From NCBI RefSeq assembly GCF_900105455.1, contig NZ_FNSF01000008.1, forward strand, positions 434,001 to 498,000: 64,000 nt of DNA, read 5' to 3'. This stretch comes from Tenacibaculum sp. MAR_2009_124. GTDB taxonomy: Bacteria; Bacteroidota; Bacteroidia; Flavobacteriales; Flavobacteriaceae. The notes under the pieces are model-generated. The model was given only the letters and a program-made list of their open reading frames with translations. It did no database searches and was not told where the DNA came from. Position numbers and translations under genes: made by a program. Positions within the stretch are counted from its first letter, which is position 1, and every line of letters starts with the position of its first letter. Positions 25,525 through 36,175 of the stretch are shown piece by piece.

Positions 25525-27666
25525 AAATATTTCACGTCGTAAGTTTTTAGTTCGTGGTGGCCTCGGAACTTTGGGTGTTTTAGCTGTCGGAACTTACGTT
25601 TTCAGGAATCCTCTAAGAAGAGGCATGCTAGAAATGGCAGAAACCATGGCTCCTATATATATGGGTAATGGAACCGAGCCCAACCTATGGTTTGAACTAA
25701 CCGAAGACAATAAAGTTATCTTTCATTCTCCTAAAGTTGAAATGGGACAAGGGTCTTTTACTAGTTTCGCTCAAATGATTGCTGAGGAAATGGATGTAAC
25801 CATTGAGCAAATTGATGTTATTGGTGCTGCTACCAAAACTGGAGTTATTGACGGTATGAGTACAGGTGGCAGTCTCTCGGTTGGTGGATTATGGAAACCG
25901 TTGCGGGAATTGTCAGCTACCATGAAAGAAATGCTTAAAATTGAGGCAGGTAAAAAATTAGGTATTGACCATTCTAAACTCACTACGAAAGAAGGTATTA
26001 TTTCAGGTGGAGGAAAAACAATTACGTATTCAGAAGCTGCTAAAGGAGTTACAACATGGGATATTCCAGATACTCCTCCTTTAAAAGAATCCTCCTTTAA
26101 ATTTATTGGTAAACCGATTAAAAGAATTGATTTAGATGCAAAGGTTTTTGGAGATCCAATATTTGGCTTGGATGCTGAGTTACCAGATATGCTGTATGCT
26201 ATTATTGTTAGACCAAGTGCTATTGGAGCTTCCATAAAGAATGTTAACGATACCGAAGCTAAAACTGCAAATGGAGTTGTTAAAATTGTTCAAAATAATG
26301 ATTGGGTAGGAATTGTAGCCGAATCATATGCCCAAGCATTGGCTGCTAAGCATCTTTTAACCATAGAATGGGACATTCCAAAAAAATGGACTGAAGCAGA
26401 AATTAGAAATGTATTAAAAGTAGGTAAAGGAAATGAAATGATCACTCAGAAGAAAGGTGAGCAACTTGATGACAATGACAGTAACATGGTCACCATGGAG
26501 TTTTCTAGCCCTATTGGTGCTCACGCTCAAATTGAACCTAATGGCGCTGTAGCTTCCTACGACGCAAACAACATCACCGTTATCTTGTCAACTCAGGTTC
26601 CTGGAAAAACACAAGAACATGTGGCTAAAGCCTTCGATATTGACCCAGAAAATGTAAACATTGTTCCTACTTATTTAGGAGGTGGTTTTGGCAGAAGATT
26701 AAACACGAATCATGCTATTGATGCGGTTACACTTTCAAAGGAAGTTGGCAAGCCTGTTAAATATATCTTCAGCCGGAAAGAGGAATTTCAAAACGATTTG
26801 TTCAGACCTCCAACCCACCATATTGTTAAAGGGAAACTAAACAGTAATGGATTTTTAGAAAATCTAGAGCATCATTATGCAAGTGGTGATGTTGCTGTTG
26901 GCTCTATTATCATTCCAAATGCTTTACATTCAGTATTAGGAACTGATGTTGGGCTATGCGCGGAGGAAATATAATGTATACCAATATTCCTAATTACCGT
27001 GCGGTGCAATGGCATACAACCTTGCCTTTTGCTACCAGCTGGTGGAGAAGTTTAGGTTTATTGGCCAATACTTTTGCTATAGAGAGTTTTGTAGATGAAA
27101 TGGCTATTAAAGCGAATAAAAATCCTGTAGACTTTAGACTTGCTCAGCTTACTGATGAAGAGCTTCCCGAAAGAATAAAAAACGTTATAAAATTGGCTTC
27201 AGAAAAAGCCAATTACTCGGACGAAATAAAAGGAAACCGCGCTATGGGCTTTGCTGCCTCAACAGATAGTAATTCTCCAGCGGCTCATGTTGTTGATGTG
27301 TCTGTAGTGAATAATATAATTAAAGTTCACAAGGTAGTTTGTGCTTTTGACTGTGGTTTAATTGTAAATCCAGATCAAGTAAAAGCGCAATGCGAAGGGG
27401 CGATAATAATGGGAATGAGCGCAGCAATGTTTGAAAAAATGACTTTAGAAAATGGAGAGCTTTATCCAACAATATATGGTCCCTATGACATGGCTTTGAT
27501 GAAACATTCACCAAAAGAGATAGATGTTCATTTTATACAAGGGAAAGATATCCCATTACCCGTTGGAGAACCACCTATGGGTCCCATTGCAGCAGCTATT
27601 GGGAATGCTATAAGAAGAATTACTGGAAAGCGATTAACAGATTTACCGTTAAAATTGGAAGGATAG
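25517..27666 (+). pseudogene. Molybdopterin-binding large subunit, isoquinoline 1-oxidoreductase-like (one frameshift)
   Basis: Together the two frames encode about 717 aa, the full family length. Part 1 is 25517-26974 and part 2 continues from 26956. The Tat signal is SRRKFLV at residues 5-11. Molybdopterin-binding motifs include GQGSFTS, STGGSLSVGG and GGGFGRRLN. Part 2 carries LPFATSWWRSLGLL and the closing GEPPMGPIAAAIGNAI. The break is at GGG 26951-26953: one extra G restores GTDVGAMRGGNIMY across the junction. The rest of the gene is uncorrupted, so this is either a very recent mutation or a homopolymer sequencing error. Substrate unknown (aldehyde or N-heterocycle by family). Confidence 0.9.
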
Positions 27667-27681
27667 TTTTAGGATTGTACT

Positions 27682-27728
27682 TTAGGAGTAATCGAATTAA
27701 AATACTGTTAAAGATTACTCCTAATTTA
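27682..27728 (+). terminator. Hairpin after the hydroxylase genes
   Basis: TTAGGAGTAATC (27682-27693) pairs perfectly with GATTACTCCTAA (27713-27724) over a 19-nt loop, followed by TTTAT. It could be a weak terminator or partial attenuator separating the enzyme genes from xdhC. Confidence 0.55.
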
Positions 27729-27784
27729 TCTATGCAATAGAAATATCATTATTTTTAAAAAAGAACATTTTTTTAACCATTCAT

Positions 27785-28798
27785 ATGACTCACGAATTTA
27801 AACACATTATACAGCAGGCACTACTAAATCAACAACTGGGAATCGCCAATGTATTGGCTACAGTTGTACATTTAGAAGGTTCTTCCTATAGAAAACCTGG
27901 CGTTAGAATGTTATTATCATCAGATGATTCTATTACTGGTGCCGTGAGTGGAGGATGCGTGGAAAAAGAAGTTCAACGACGCGCTAAATCTGTTTTTGAG
28001 ACTCAAATAGCAAAGGTAATTGCCTACGATGGAAGATACCGATTGGGATGCGAAGGAATTTTATATATTCTTTTGGAACCAATACGGATATCAAAAGAAT
28101 TCATCTCAGAATTTCTAAAAATAATTAATAATAGAGATCAGTTTTCCATAGAGTCTTTTTATAATTTAGGTGATGAAAGCGAAGGTTCATTTGGCTCAAT
28201 TGTTACATTGAATAAACACCCCTTCTCATTGAACGATCAACACGAAATAGACACCTCTTTATCGGGTATTTTTAAACAAAATTTATCACCACTTTTTAGA
28301 TTATTAATTATTGGTGGTGAACATGATGCTGTAAAACTTTGCAAGCAAGGAAAGATACTAGGGTGGCAGGTTGATGTAATTACATCTATAAAAGATCCTA
28401 AACAACTAAAAGATTTTCCTGGAGCCAATTCCGTAATTGCACAAACTCCCGAAATTGTTCAATTAGAAGAAATTAATGAGTATACCGCAATTGTTATCAT
28501 GAATCATAATTTTTCATATGATTTAAGATACTTGGTCAGATTGCAGGAAACGAATTCTGCTTACATAGGTGTATTGGGTGCCGCAAAAAGAAGAGAAAAG
28601 CTATTTAACGAGCTTTTTGAATTGACTCCAAATGTATCTGAGGAGTTTTTAGATAGAATTCATACTCCAGCTGGACTAAATATCGGAGCGATTACGCCTG
28701 AAGAAATCGCCCTTTCGATTGTCGCAGAAATTCTATCAGTAGTTCGTGATAAAGAAGTATTTTCTTTAAAGAAAATTATAGGTAATATTCATTCATGA
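27785..28798 (+). CDS. XdhC/CoxI family molybdenum cofactor maturation protein
   Basis: 337 aa. The N-terminal XdhC/CoxI domain shows VVHLEGSSYRKPGVRMLL (about 27-44) and the GAVSGGCVEKEV motif (about 53-64). The C-terminal Rossmann-like domain carries LLIIGGEHDAVKLC (about 176) and YIGVLGAAKRREKL (about 260). XdhC proteins bind Mo cofactor, protect its sulfurated form and insert it into xanthine oxidase-family enzymes, which fits the large subunit immediately upstream. Its stop is 1 nt from the start of the mocA-like gene. Confidence 0.92.
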   Translation: MTHEFKHIIQQALLNQQLGIANVLATVVHLEGSSYRKPGVRMLLSSDDSITGAVSGGCVEKEVQRRAKSVFETQIAKVIAYDGRYRLGCEGILYILLEPIRISKEFISEFLKIINNRDQFSIESFYNLGDESEGSFGSIVTLNKHPFSLNDQHEIDTSLSGIFKQNLSPLFRLLIIGGEHDAVKLCKQGKILGWQVDVITSIKDPKQLKDFPGANSVIAQTPEIVQLEEINEYTAIVIMNHNFSYDLRYLVRLQETNSAYIGVLGAAKRREKLFNELFELTPNVSEEFLDRIHTPAGLNIGAITPEEIALSIVAEILSVVRDKEVFSLKKIIGNIHS

Positions 28799-28799
28799 T

Positions 28800-29381
28800 A
28801 TGAAAACCGCTATTGTAATACTCGCAGCAGGAAAATCTTCTCGAATGGGAACTGCAAAGCAGTTGCTACCTTATAGACATACTACATTGTTAGGATGGAC
28901 TATAGAACAGGCTTTGAAAATAGTAAATACAGAAGTTATATGTATTACGGGAGCAAAGCGAGAAATAGTTGAGAAAAGTATATCGACTTATCCCATTACA
29001 ATTATACACAACTCTAACTTTCAAAATGGACTGAGTGCTAGTATTAAAGTAGGTATTCGTTATGTTAGTCAAAAAGATTTTGACAACGTATTAATCATAC
29101 TGGCCGATCAACCCTTTGTAACAAATGGGTATTTAAAAGAAATCATTTCTAAATCCTGCATGGATCCTGAGAAGATTATAGCTTCCAATTACGGAAACAG
29201 AATAGGCGTTCCTGCATTATTCCCTCGACGCTTTTATCAACATCTATCAAAATTAACTGGAGATAAAGGAGCTAAAGAACTATTAAGTAAACATAGTGAT
29301 AACATTCTAAAAATGCCAAAGGTGAACTTGATAGATATTGACACACAAGAAGAATATGAACATTATGTCAGAAAGCACTAA
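28800..29381 (+). CDS. MocA-like molybdenum cofactor cytidylyltransferase
   Basis: 193 aa. Nucleotidyltransferase fold with the signature LAAGKSSRMGTAKQLLP (residues 8-24), a metal-binding ADQPF motif (about 101-105) and a C-terminal GDKGAKELL. MocA makes molybdopterin cytosine dinucleotide, the cofactor form used by IorAB and CoxL-type hydroxylases in bacteria. Immediately after xdhC (1-nt gap), it completes a dedicated maturation pair for the upstream enzyme. Confidence 0.9.
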   Translation: MKTAIVILAAGKSSRMGTAKQLLPYRHTTLLGWTIEQALKIVNTEVICITGAKREIVEKSISTYPITIIHNSNFQNGLSASIKVGIRYVSQKDFDNVLIILADQPFVTNGYLKEIISKSCMDPEKIIASNYGNRIGVPALFPRRFYQHLSKLTGDKGAKELLSKHSDNILKMPKVNLIDIDTQEEYEHYVRKH

Positions 29382-29593
29382 AATAAATTCATAAAAGACA
29401 TTTTTTGAATCAACAATCATATTAACAAATACCACAAAACAACACGAAAACACAACTGAAATAACCCCTAGCAAAAGAAAACAATATTTTACAAATTGTA
29501 ATAATACTAAACATTTTTTTATTCAATTGTTTTTTTTTACTTTTAAATAACTCCCCCATTCAGAAGTCCTTTTCTAACAAAAAACATTTATAC

Positions 29594-31938
29594 ATGAGAA
29601 AACTACCCACACTTTTATTAGTGTTGTGGCTATCTATTTCGTACGCACAAACGAAAAAAAGCTACAACATTGGTATCCTAATGGACAATTACACTGAAGA
29701 GATTACTCCCCTGCTTAAACAATTAAAAAACAGATAGTTACAATTGTTGGTGAAGATGCGAACATTCTTTTCAAAGACGGCAATTTTCTGGTTAACAATT
29801 ATAGTATTGATACTGCCAAAAAGAACTATCAAAACCTCATAAACAACGAATCTGTAAACATGATTCTTGCTTTTGGTATTGTTAATAGCAAAATTGTAGA
29901 AGAACAAAGATCTTATAAAAAACCGACCATTTTATTTGGAGCCATTAACCGAGATTTCAATACTATTGATTTTTCCAAAGCCACTTCTGGCGTCAAAAAT
30001 TTCACCTATTTAATAAACTCACAATCGTATCTAACCGATTTAAAGAGCTTACAACAGCTTACTAATTTTAAAAAGGTGGGGATTATAATTGAAGAGCAAG
30101 TGTTAAAGATGCTTTCTTTTAAAGAAATACTCGATAAAGAAATGCAGCTGCTAAACACTAGTTATAAACTAATTCCTTATCGAAATAATAACGATATTGT
30201 TTCTAACCTAAAAAATATTGATGCCGTATATATAGCTGGTGGTTTTTTTATGTCGGACACTGAAGTGAAGCAATTATCAACCATTTTAATTGAGAAAAAA
30301 CTACCTTCATTCACAATCAATAGTATCAAAGATGTCCGAAATGGTATTATGGCTACAAATCAGTCAGAAAACAATTCCGCTCAGTTTATCCGTCGTGTTG
30401 CCTTAACCGTTGAAACCTATATTAACGGAACGCCTCTTTCTGAAATGCCTGTATATATAGAATCTAGTCCTCGCTTAACCGTGAATTATAATACTGCAAC
30501 TGCCGTTGGTGTCCCCATAAAATATAGCTTAATTAATACTACGGACTTTGTTGGCGAAATGAAAAATGTTCTGGCTGAAAAACAATATAATTTGCTCGAC
30601 GTGATGAGTCAAGTTACGGGAAGAAACTTAGGTTTATTAGCCAACAAAAAAAACATTGAACTGAGTAAACAAAATGTAAAATCTGCAAAAAGTAACTATT
30701 TACCAAGCCTTACTTCTTCTGTTACTGGAACCTATATCGATCCAAAACTAGCTGAAATTAGTAACGGGCAAAATCCAGAATTTTCCGTTTCTGGAAATCT
30801 TAGTTTACAACAAACCGTATTTTCTCCAGCTGCGAATGCCAATATAACGATTCAAGAAAACCTTGAAAAAGCACAAATAGAATCTTATAACTCGGAAGAA
30901 CTAAATACTATTTTAAACGCCTCTCAAACCTATTTCAATACCCTAATATTAAAAACAAACGCGCAAATTAGGCAACGAAATTTAGACTTTACCAAGCGAA
31001 ATCTTCAAATCGCTCAAGAAAACTTTGAAATAGGGCAATCGGGTAAATCTGATGTTTTACGATTTCGAAGTGAATTAGCACAGAATACTCAGGTTATGGT
31101 GGAAGCCATTAACCAATTGGAACAAGGATTTATTAGTTTGAATCAAGTATTAAATAATCCTATAGAAATGCGCATTGATGTTGATGATGCTTATTTAGAT
31201 AAAGGTATTTATAAAGAATACAATTATCAGCAATTAACCCAGTTATTGGATAACCCAACTACCAGAGAACCTTTTATTGCTTTTCTAATTGAGGAAGCTA
31301 AAAACAATGCACCTGAATTAAAATCTTTAGGTTATAATTTAACAGCTACTAAACGATCAATTAAACTAAATGGAAACAATAGATTTTTACCTACTGTTGC
31401 TCTTCAAGGACAGTATAATCATACTTTCAATCGAAGTGGCGCAGGTAGTACTCCTCCGATAGGTTTCAATTTAGTAGATACTAATTATAATGTTGGGTTG
31501 AATCTTTCACTTCCTATTTTTAACCGAAATACAAATAATATTGATAAACAAACTGCCATTATTCAAAAAGAACAAATTGAATACAATCAGCAAAATAGTG
31601 AGTTAGCTATCTCTGTAAATGTTAGAAGCGGGGTTCTTAATTTGATTAATCAAATATCCAATATAGGCTTATCGAAAGTATCTGAAGCAACTGCTAAGGA
31701 ATCTTTGGAACTCATTCAATCTTCATACCAAGAAGGCGCTGTTAATTTTGTACAGTTAATCGACGCACAAAACAACTATTTAAACGCTCAATTAGCCAAA
31801 GCGAATGCTATTTATAACTTTCTGAGCAATGCCATACAATTAGAACGTACTATTGGATACTTCTTTTTGTTACACTCAAAAGCAGAAAACAATCAGTTTA
31901 CACAACGTTTTCAGGAATACCTATTATCAAAAAATTAA
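29594..31938 (+). pseudogene. TolC-family outer-membrane efflux protein with N-terminal ABC substrate-binding-like domain (one frameshift)
   Basis: About 781 aa when repaired. ATG 29594 gives a signal peptide (ISYAQT), then frame 1 stops at 29735. The correct reading continues in another frame; one extra A in the A6 run 29725-29730 restores LLKQLKKQIVTIVGED. The long open frame from ATG 29860 is therefore not a separate start. Residues about 25-310 resemble the ABC transporter substrate-binding family (NIGILMD, FGIVNSK, YIAGGFF). About 340-775 is a TolC barrel/coiled-coil domain with repeated alpha-hairpins (LDFTKRNLQIAQENFEIGQ). First gene of the RND operon. Confidence 0.85.
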
Positions 31939-31958
31939 CCAGCCTAAAACTTTTACCA

Positions 31959-33044
31959 ATGAAATATTTAATTCAATTATTCACATATTCTTTTTTTATC
32001 CTAGCCTACATATCTTGTGGTAAAGAAATCAAACAGGAAAAAAAATTAGTTCGTCCGGTATTATATAAAACTGTAGGATATTTTGGTGGGGACAAAACTC
32101 AATCATTCAGCGGAACTTCACGTACAGACAAGATTATAAAATTAAGTTTTAGAAGTTCTGGAATTATTACAAAGTTCAATATTAAAATTGGACAAAGAGT
32201 TAGAAAAGGGCAACAATTAGCTACCTTAGATAACGTTCAAGCTAGATTAAATTATCAAAGTGCTTTATCTTCATTAAATAGTGCTGAATCATCAATGAAT
32301 ACAGCAAAGTTAAGCTTAGACAGAACAAAAACTCTATTTGAAAAAGGGAGCGTTGCTTTAAGTAATTATGAGTCTGCTAAAAATCAATACACCTCAGCAA
32401 AAAATTCTTACAATTCTGCAAAACAAAGCGTTGAACTCCAAAAAGAACAAATAAAGTTTGGATACTTAATTGCTCCAGAAAATGGGATTATAGCTTCTGT
32501 AAATGCTGAAATAGATGAAAATGTTAGTCCTGGTCAAACAATTGCAACACTCAATGCAGGGACGGATATGGAGATTTCTTTAGGATTACCAGAAAACATT
32601 ATCAATCTAGTAAAAGAAAACATGCAGGTTGATATATCTTTTTCTTCACTCGAAGGAAACAATTTTAATGGAAAAGTTACCGAAGTTTCCCCAGCAGTAG
32701 ATGCTAATACGGCTACTTATCCAGTTAGAATTGCATTGTTAAATGCAACTAATGAAATTAAAAGCGGCATGGCTGCGAATGTTACTTTTCATTTTGGTAA
32801 TGATACAAAAGAAGAAATTAAAGAATTGGTAGTTCCGGCAAATGCAGTTGGAGAGGACAGTAAAGGGAATTTTGTATTTCTGATTAATGAAGGAGATAAG
32901 AGTACGGTTACGAAACAACAAGTAACGATTGGAGAGTTAACATCAGATGGTTTTATTATAAAGTCTGGGCTTACTGCTGGTCAAAAAATTGCCACAGCAG
33001 GATTACAAACACTATTAGATGGCCAAGAGATAAAACTTCAATAA
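31959..33044 (+). CDS. RND efflux periplasmic adaptor (membrane fusion) lipoprotein
   Basis: 361 aa. Signal peptide with lipobox YISC (Cys20). The order is beta-barrel strand, lipoyl half motif KIGQRVRKGQQLATLDN, a coiled-coil hairpin rich in Ser/Ala (SALSSLNSAESSMNTAK), second lipoyl half LIAPENGIIASVNAEIDENVSPGQ, then barrel and membrane-proximal domains. It links the inner-membrane pump to the TolC-type protein. It lies 20 nt after the tolC-like gene and 19 nt before the permease gene. Confidence 0.93.
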   Translation: MKYLIQLFTYSFFILAYISCGKEIKQEKKLVRPVLYKTVGYFGGDKTQSFSGTSRTDKIIKLSFRSSGIITKFNIKIGQRVRKGQQLATLDNVQARLNYQSALSSLNSAESSMNTAKLSLDRTKTLFEKGSVALSNYESAKNQYTSAKNSYNSAKQSVELQKEQIKFGYLIAPENGIIASVNAEIDENVSPGQTIATLNAGTDMEISLGLPENIINLVKENMQVDISFSSLEGNNFNGKVTEVSPAVDANTATYPVRIALLNATNEIKSGMAANVTFHFGNDTKEEIKELVVPANAVGEDSKGNFVFLINEGDKSTVTKQQVTIGELTSDGFIIKSGLTAGQKIATAGLQTLLDGQEIKLQ

Positions 33045-33063
33045 CCTAAAACGAACCAATCAA

Positions 33064-36000
33064 ATGAATTTAGCAAAATTTTCAATAGATAAAAACAGAA
33101 TTACATTTACTGTTTTGGCGACTATTATTTTAATGGGAATTGTGATGTATTCAGGACTTTCCAGAGATAGTATGCCTCCATACACGGTTCGCGTTGCTAC
33201 GGTCGTTTCAATATTTCCCGGAGCAAGTCCTGAAAGAGTTGAACAACTCGTAAGTGACAAAATAGAAAAAATAGCTCAAGAATTACCTGAGTTAAAAGAT
33301 GTTTCAAGTACCTCAAGAACCGGATTATCAATAGTCTCAGTATTCTTAAAGGACGAAGTAAAGCAAAAGGACATGCAATCTGTTTGGGATCGCTTACGAC
33401 GAAAACTAAACGCAATGCAAGGGTTACCTCAAGGTGTCACACCAAACCTTAACGACGATGGAATTGGTGATGTTTACGGCATTGTTGTCGGTTTAACTTC
33501 CGATGGTTTTTCTTATGCACAGGTAAAAGATTATGCCGACGATATTAAAGATGATTTGATAAAGTTGCCAGACGCTGCCAAAGTAACTCTTGGTGGTGTT
33601 CAGGATGAAAGAGTTTTCATTGAATTCGATAACGCTCGTTTAAAGGAATATGGACTCTCTTCTTCTAAACTACAACAATTTATCTCCTCCACTAATATTT
33701 TAAGCTCTGGTGGTCAAGTGAATGTTGGTGATGAACGAATTATTCTTGAGCCTACAGGGAATTTTAATTCTGTAAATGATATAAAAGAATTATTAATTCC
33801 AGTAGGAAATGGTAGTCAATTAGTAAAACTAGGACTTATTACTAATGTGAAAAAAGGATACATCAATCCATCTACACAAATTGTAAAAATAAATGGTAAA
33901 ACAGCAATTTCTCTTCATGTTAATTTAAAAAAAGGAGCGAATGTTATCAAATTAGGTGAAGCCGTAAACTCAGTAGTTAACCAATGGGAAACCAAACTTC
34001 CAGTAGGATTGGAACTCACGAGAGTTTCTTCTTTAGACACATACATCGATGTTAAAATTGACAATTTTATTTCCAATCTTTTGCAATCAATTGGTATTGT
34101 ATTAGCGGTAATGTTAATCTTTCTTGGTTTCAGAACAGGTTTTGTTATTGCTAGCCTCATTCCAATTGTAACTATTATGACCTTAATGATTATGGGAGTT
34201 ATCAATATGGGGTTGAATCAGGTTACCTTGGCAGCATTAATTATGGCGTTAGGAATGCTCGTGGATAATGCTATTGTGGTTGCGGAAACTATCATGGTAA
34301 AAATGGAAAAAGGAACAAAGAAATATAATGCGGCCATTGAAGCATTTTCTGAATTATGGATGCCTCTTTTAATTTCTACTTTAACCACATCGGCTGCTTT
34401 CTTAGCATTTTATATGTCTCCAACTACCATGGGTGATATTGTCGGACCAATATTCGTAGTTATAACAATAGCATTACTTTCGTCATGGGTCATAGCGTTA
34501 ACAGTGATTACCATGTTCTGTTATTTATTTTTCAAAGTAAATACAAAGGAAGATAAAAAAGACAGTATCATAGACAAAACAATTAACGCACTTAAGGTAT
34601 ATTATAAAGACCTTATATTATTCGCTTTGTCGAACAAATGGAAAGTAATCATTACCATATTTGTCGCCTTCTTTTTATCATTATATGGATTCACAAAAGT
34701 AGATTTTGTTTTCTTCCCTGATAGTGATAGAAATATGATTACCATTGATGTAAATCTACCTTTAGGAACTAAAATTGAAAGGACTTCAGAAATTGTTGGT
34801 CAGATAGAACAATTTATGCAAGACTCTTTAAAAACTTCAGAAGAAAACAAAAAAGGAATCGAAGATTGGTCTTCCTATGTTGGACAAGGACCAGAATCGT
34901 ATGACCTTGGTTATACACAAGATGAAGCCAATTCAAGTTATGCTCATATCTTAGTTAATACTTCTTCCTTCGAAGAAAATAAAGAAATGATTACAAAACT
35001 AGACGCTTATTGTTTTGAAAATTTCCCGAATGCAGATATCAAAGTTGGCGCCCTTGGTGCTGGTGGTGGTGGAGACCCTATAGAAATTAAAATATCAGGA
35101 GAAAACCCTGACCAACTTGCCGATATTGCGCAAACAGTTAGAGCAAAACTTTTTTCAGTAGCTGGCACAAAAAATATTAAAGATGATTGGGGACCGAAAA
35201 GTAAAAAGTTTTTAATTGAGATAGATCAGAACCGCGCTCAAAAAGCTGGTATTTCAAGTCAAGATATTGCTATTTCACTTCAAACGGTTCTTGATGGATT
35301 CAATACTGGAGAATATAGGGAAGAAAATAAATCTATTCCTATTTTACTCCGAAGTGACAACAGCCAACAACAAACGCTGGCCTCACTTGAAACTTTACAT
35401 GTATTTGCCCAGGGAAGTGGAAAAAGTATTCCTTTATTACAAGTTGCGAATATTGTTCCTCAATGGCAATTCTCAAAAATTAAACGACTTAACTTAAGAA
35501 GAACTGTAAATATTTCTTCTAAACTGCGAGAAGGAGCCAATGCTAGTGCAATTATGTTGGTTGTAACTCCTTGGCTAGAAGAAGTTAGTAACAATTGGCC
35601 GCAAGGCTATACCTATGAACTAGGTGGAGATGCTAAACAATCGGCTGAAAGTATGGGGTCTGTAATTCAATATTTACCTTTATCTGGATTCATTATTTTA
35701 TTATTACTTATCGTTCAATTTAATTCGTTTCGAAAAATGGGAATGGTAGTACTCACAATTCCTTTAGGTATTATTGGTGTTGTTGTTGGATTATTAACCT
35801 TTGGAGAACCTTTTGGTTTTATGCCTTTTTTAGGAGTGATATCTTTGGCTGGAATTGTAATTAACAATGCTATTGTACTAATCGATAGAATGGAAATTGA
35901 ACAAAACTCTGGAAAAACCGATCAAGATGCTGTAATTGCGGCCTGTTTACAAAGATTCAGACCTATCTTATTAGCTACATTCACAACAGTTTTGGGGTTA

Positions 36001-36174
36001 ATTCCATTATACCTTTCTGGTGGTGAAATGTGGGAAGGTATGGCAGTAAGTATCATGGTAGGCCTCCTGTTTGGGACAGTAATTACTTTACTATTCATTC
36101 CATCTTTATATAGCATTTTATTTAAGGTCAATTATAAAAATTATACTTTTAACAAAAACCTTTTAAATGAATAA
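33064..36174 (+). CDS. RND family efflux permease (AcrB/HAE1-like)
   Basis: 1036 aa, standard RND length. It has an N-terminal membrane helix, two large periplasmic loops and two six-helix bundles. TM4 proton-relay region GMLVDNAIVVAETIMVKME contains the conserved Asp; the TM10 counterpart is NNAIVLIDRME. Porter-domain landmarks are FPGASPERVEQLV near residue 50 and GGDAKQSAESM near 860. It exports lipophilic compounds through the adaptor and outer-membrane partner encoded upstream, driven by the proton gradient. Substrate unknown. No regulator gene lies beside it. Confidence 0.94.
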   Translation: MNLAKFSIDKNRITFTVLATIILMGIVMYSGLSRDSMPPYTVRVATVVSIFPGASPERVEQLVSDKIEKIAQELPELKDVSSTSRTGLSIVSVFLKDEVKQKDMQSVWDRLRRKLNAMQGLPQGVTPNLNDDGIGDVYGIVVGLTSDGFSYAQVKDYADDIKDDLIKLPDAAKVTLGGVQDERVFIEFDNARLKEYGLSSSKLQQFISSTNILSSGGQVNVGDERIILEPTGNFNSVNDIKELLIPVGNGSQLVKLGLITNVKKGYINPSTQIVKINGKTAISLHVNLKKGANVIKLGEAVNSVVNQWETKLPVGLELTRVSSLDTYIDVKIDNFISNLLQSIGIVLAVMLIFLGFRTGFVIASLIPIVTIMTLMIMGVINMGLNQVTLAALIMALGMLVDNAIVVAETIMVKMEKGTKKYNAAIEAFSELWMPLLISTLTTSAAFLAFYMSPTTMGDIVGPIFVVITIALLSSWVIALTVITMFCYLFFKVNTKEDKKDSIIDKTINALKVYYKDLILFALSNKWKVIITIFVAFFLSLYGFTKVDFVFFPDSDRNMITIDVNLPLGTKIERTSEIVGQIEQFMQDSLKTSEENKKGIEDWSSYVGQGPESYDLGYTQDEANSSYAHILVNTSSFEENKEMITKLDAYCFENFPNADIKVGALGAGGGGDPIEIKISGENPDQLADIAQTVRAKLFSVAGTKNIKDDWGPKSKKFLIEIDQNRAQKAGISSQDIAISLQTVLDGFNTGEYREENKSIPILLRSDNSQQQTLASLETLHVFAQGSGKSIPLLQVANIVPQWQFSKIKRLNLRRTVNISSKLREGANASAIMLVVTPWLEEVSNNWPQGYTYELGGDAKQSAESMGSVIQYLPLSGFIILLLLIVQFNSFRKMGMVVLTIPLGIIGVVVGLLTFGEPFGFMPFLGVISLAGIVINNAIVLIDRMEIEQNSGKTDQDAVIAACLQRFRPILLATFTTVLGLIPLYLSGGEMWEGMAVSIMVGLLFGTVITLLFIPSLYSILFKVNYKNYTFNKNLLNE

Positions 36175-36175
36175 T

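Noticed and set aside
26951..26974. Programmed ribosomal frameshift in the hydroxylase gene
   Set aside because: No slippery heptamer, stimulatory hairpin or Shine-Dalgarno-like element is seen, and the enzyme family is not known to use frameshifting.
26956..27666. ATG at 26956 as the start of a separate gene
   Set aside because: The encoded sequence continues the molybdopterin subunit in mid-domain; one missing G explains it.
29860..31938. ATG at 29860 as the start of a TolC protein without signal peptide
   Set aside because: The same frame is open and coding back to about 29731, and a signal peptide lies in the frame upstream of the A run.
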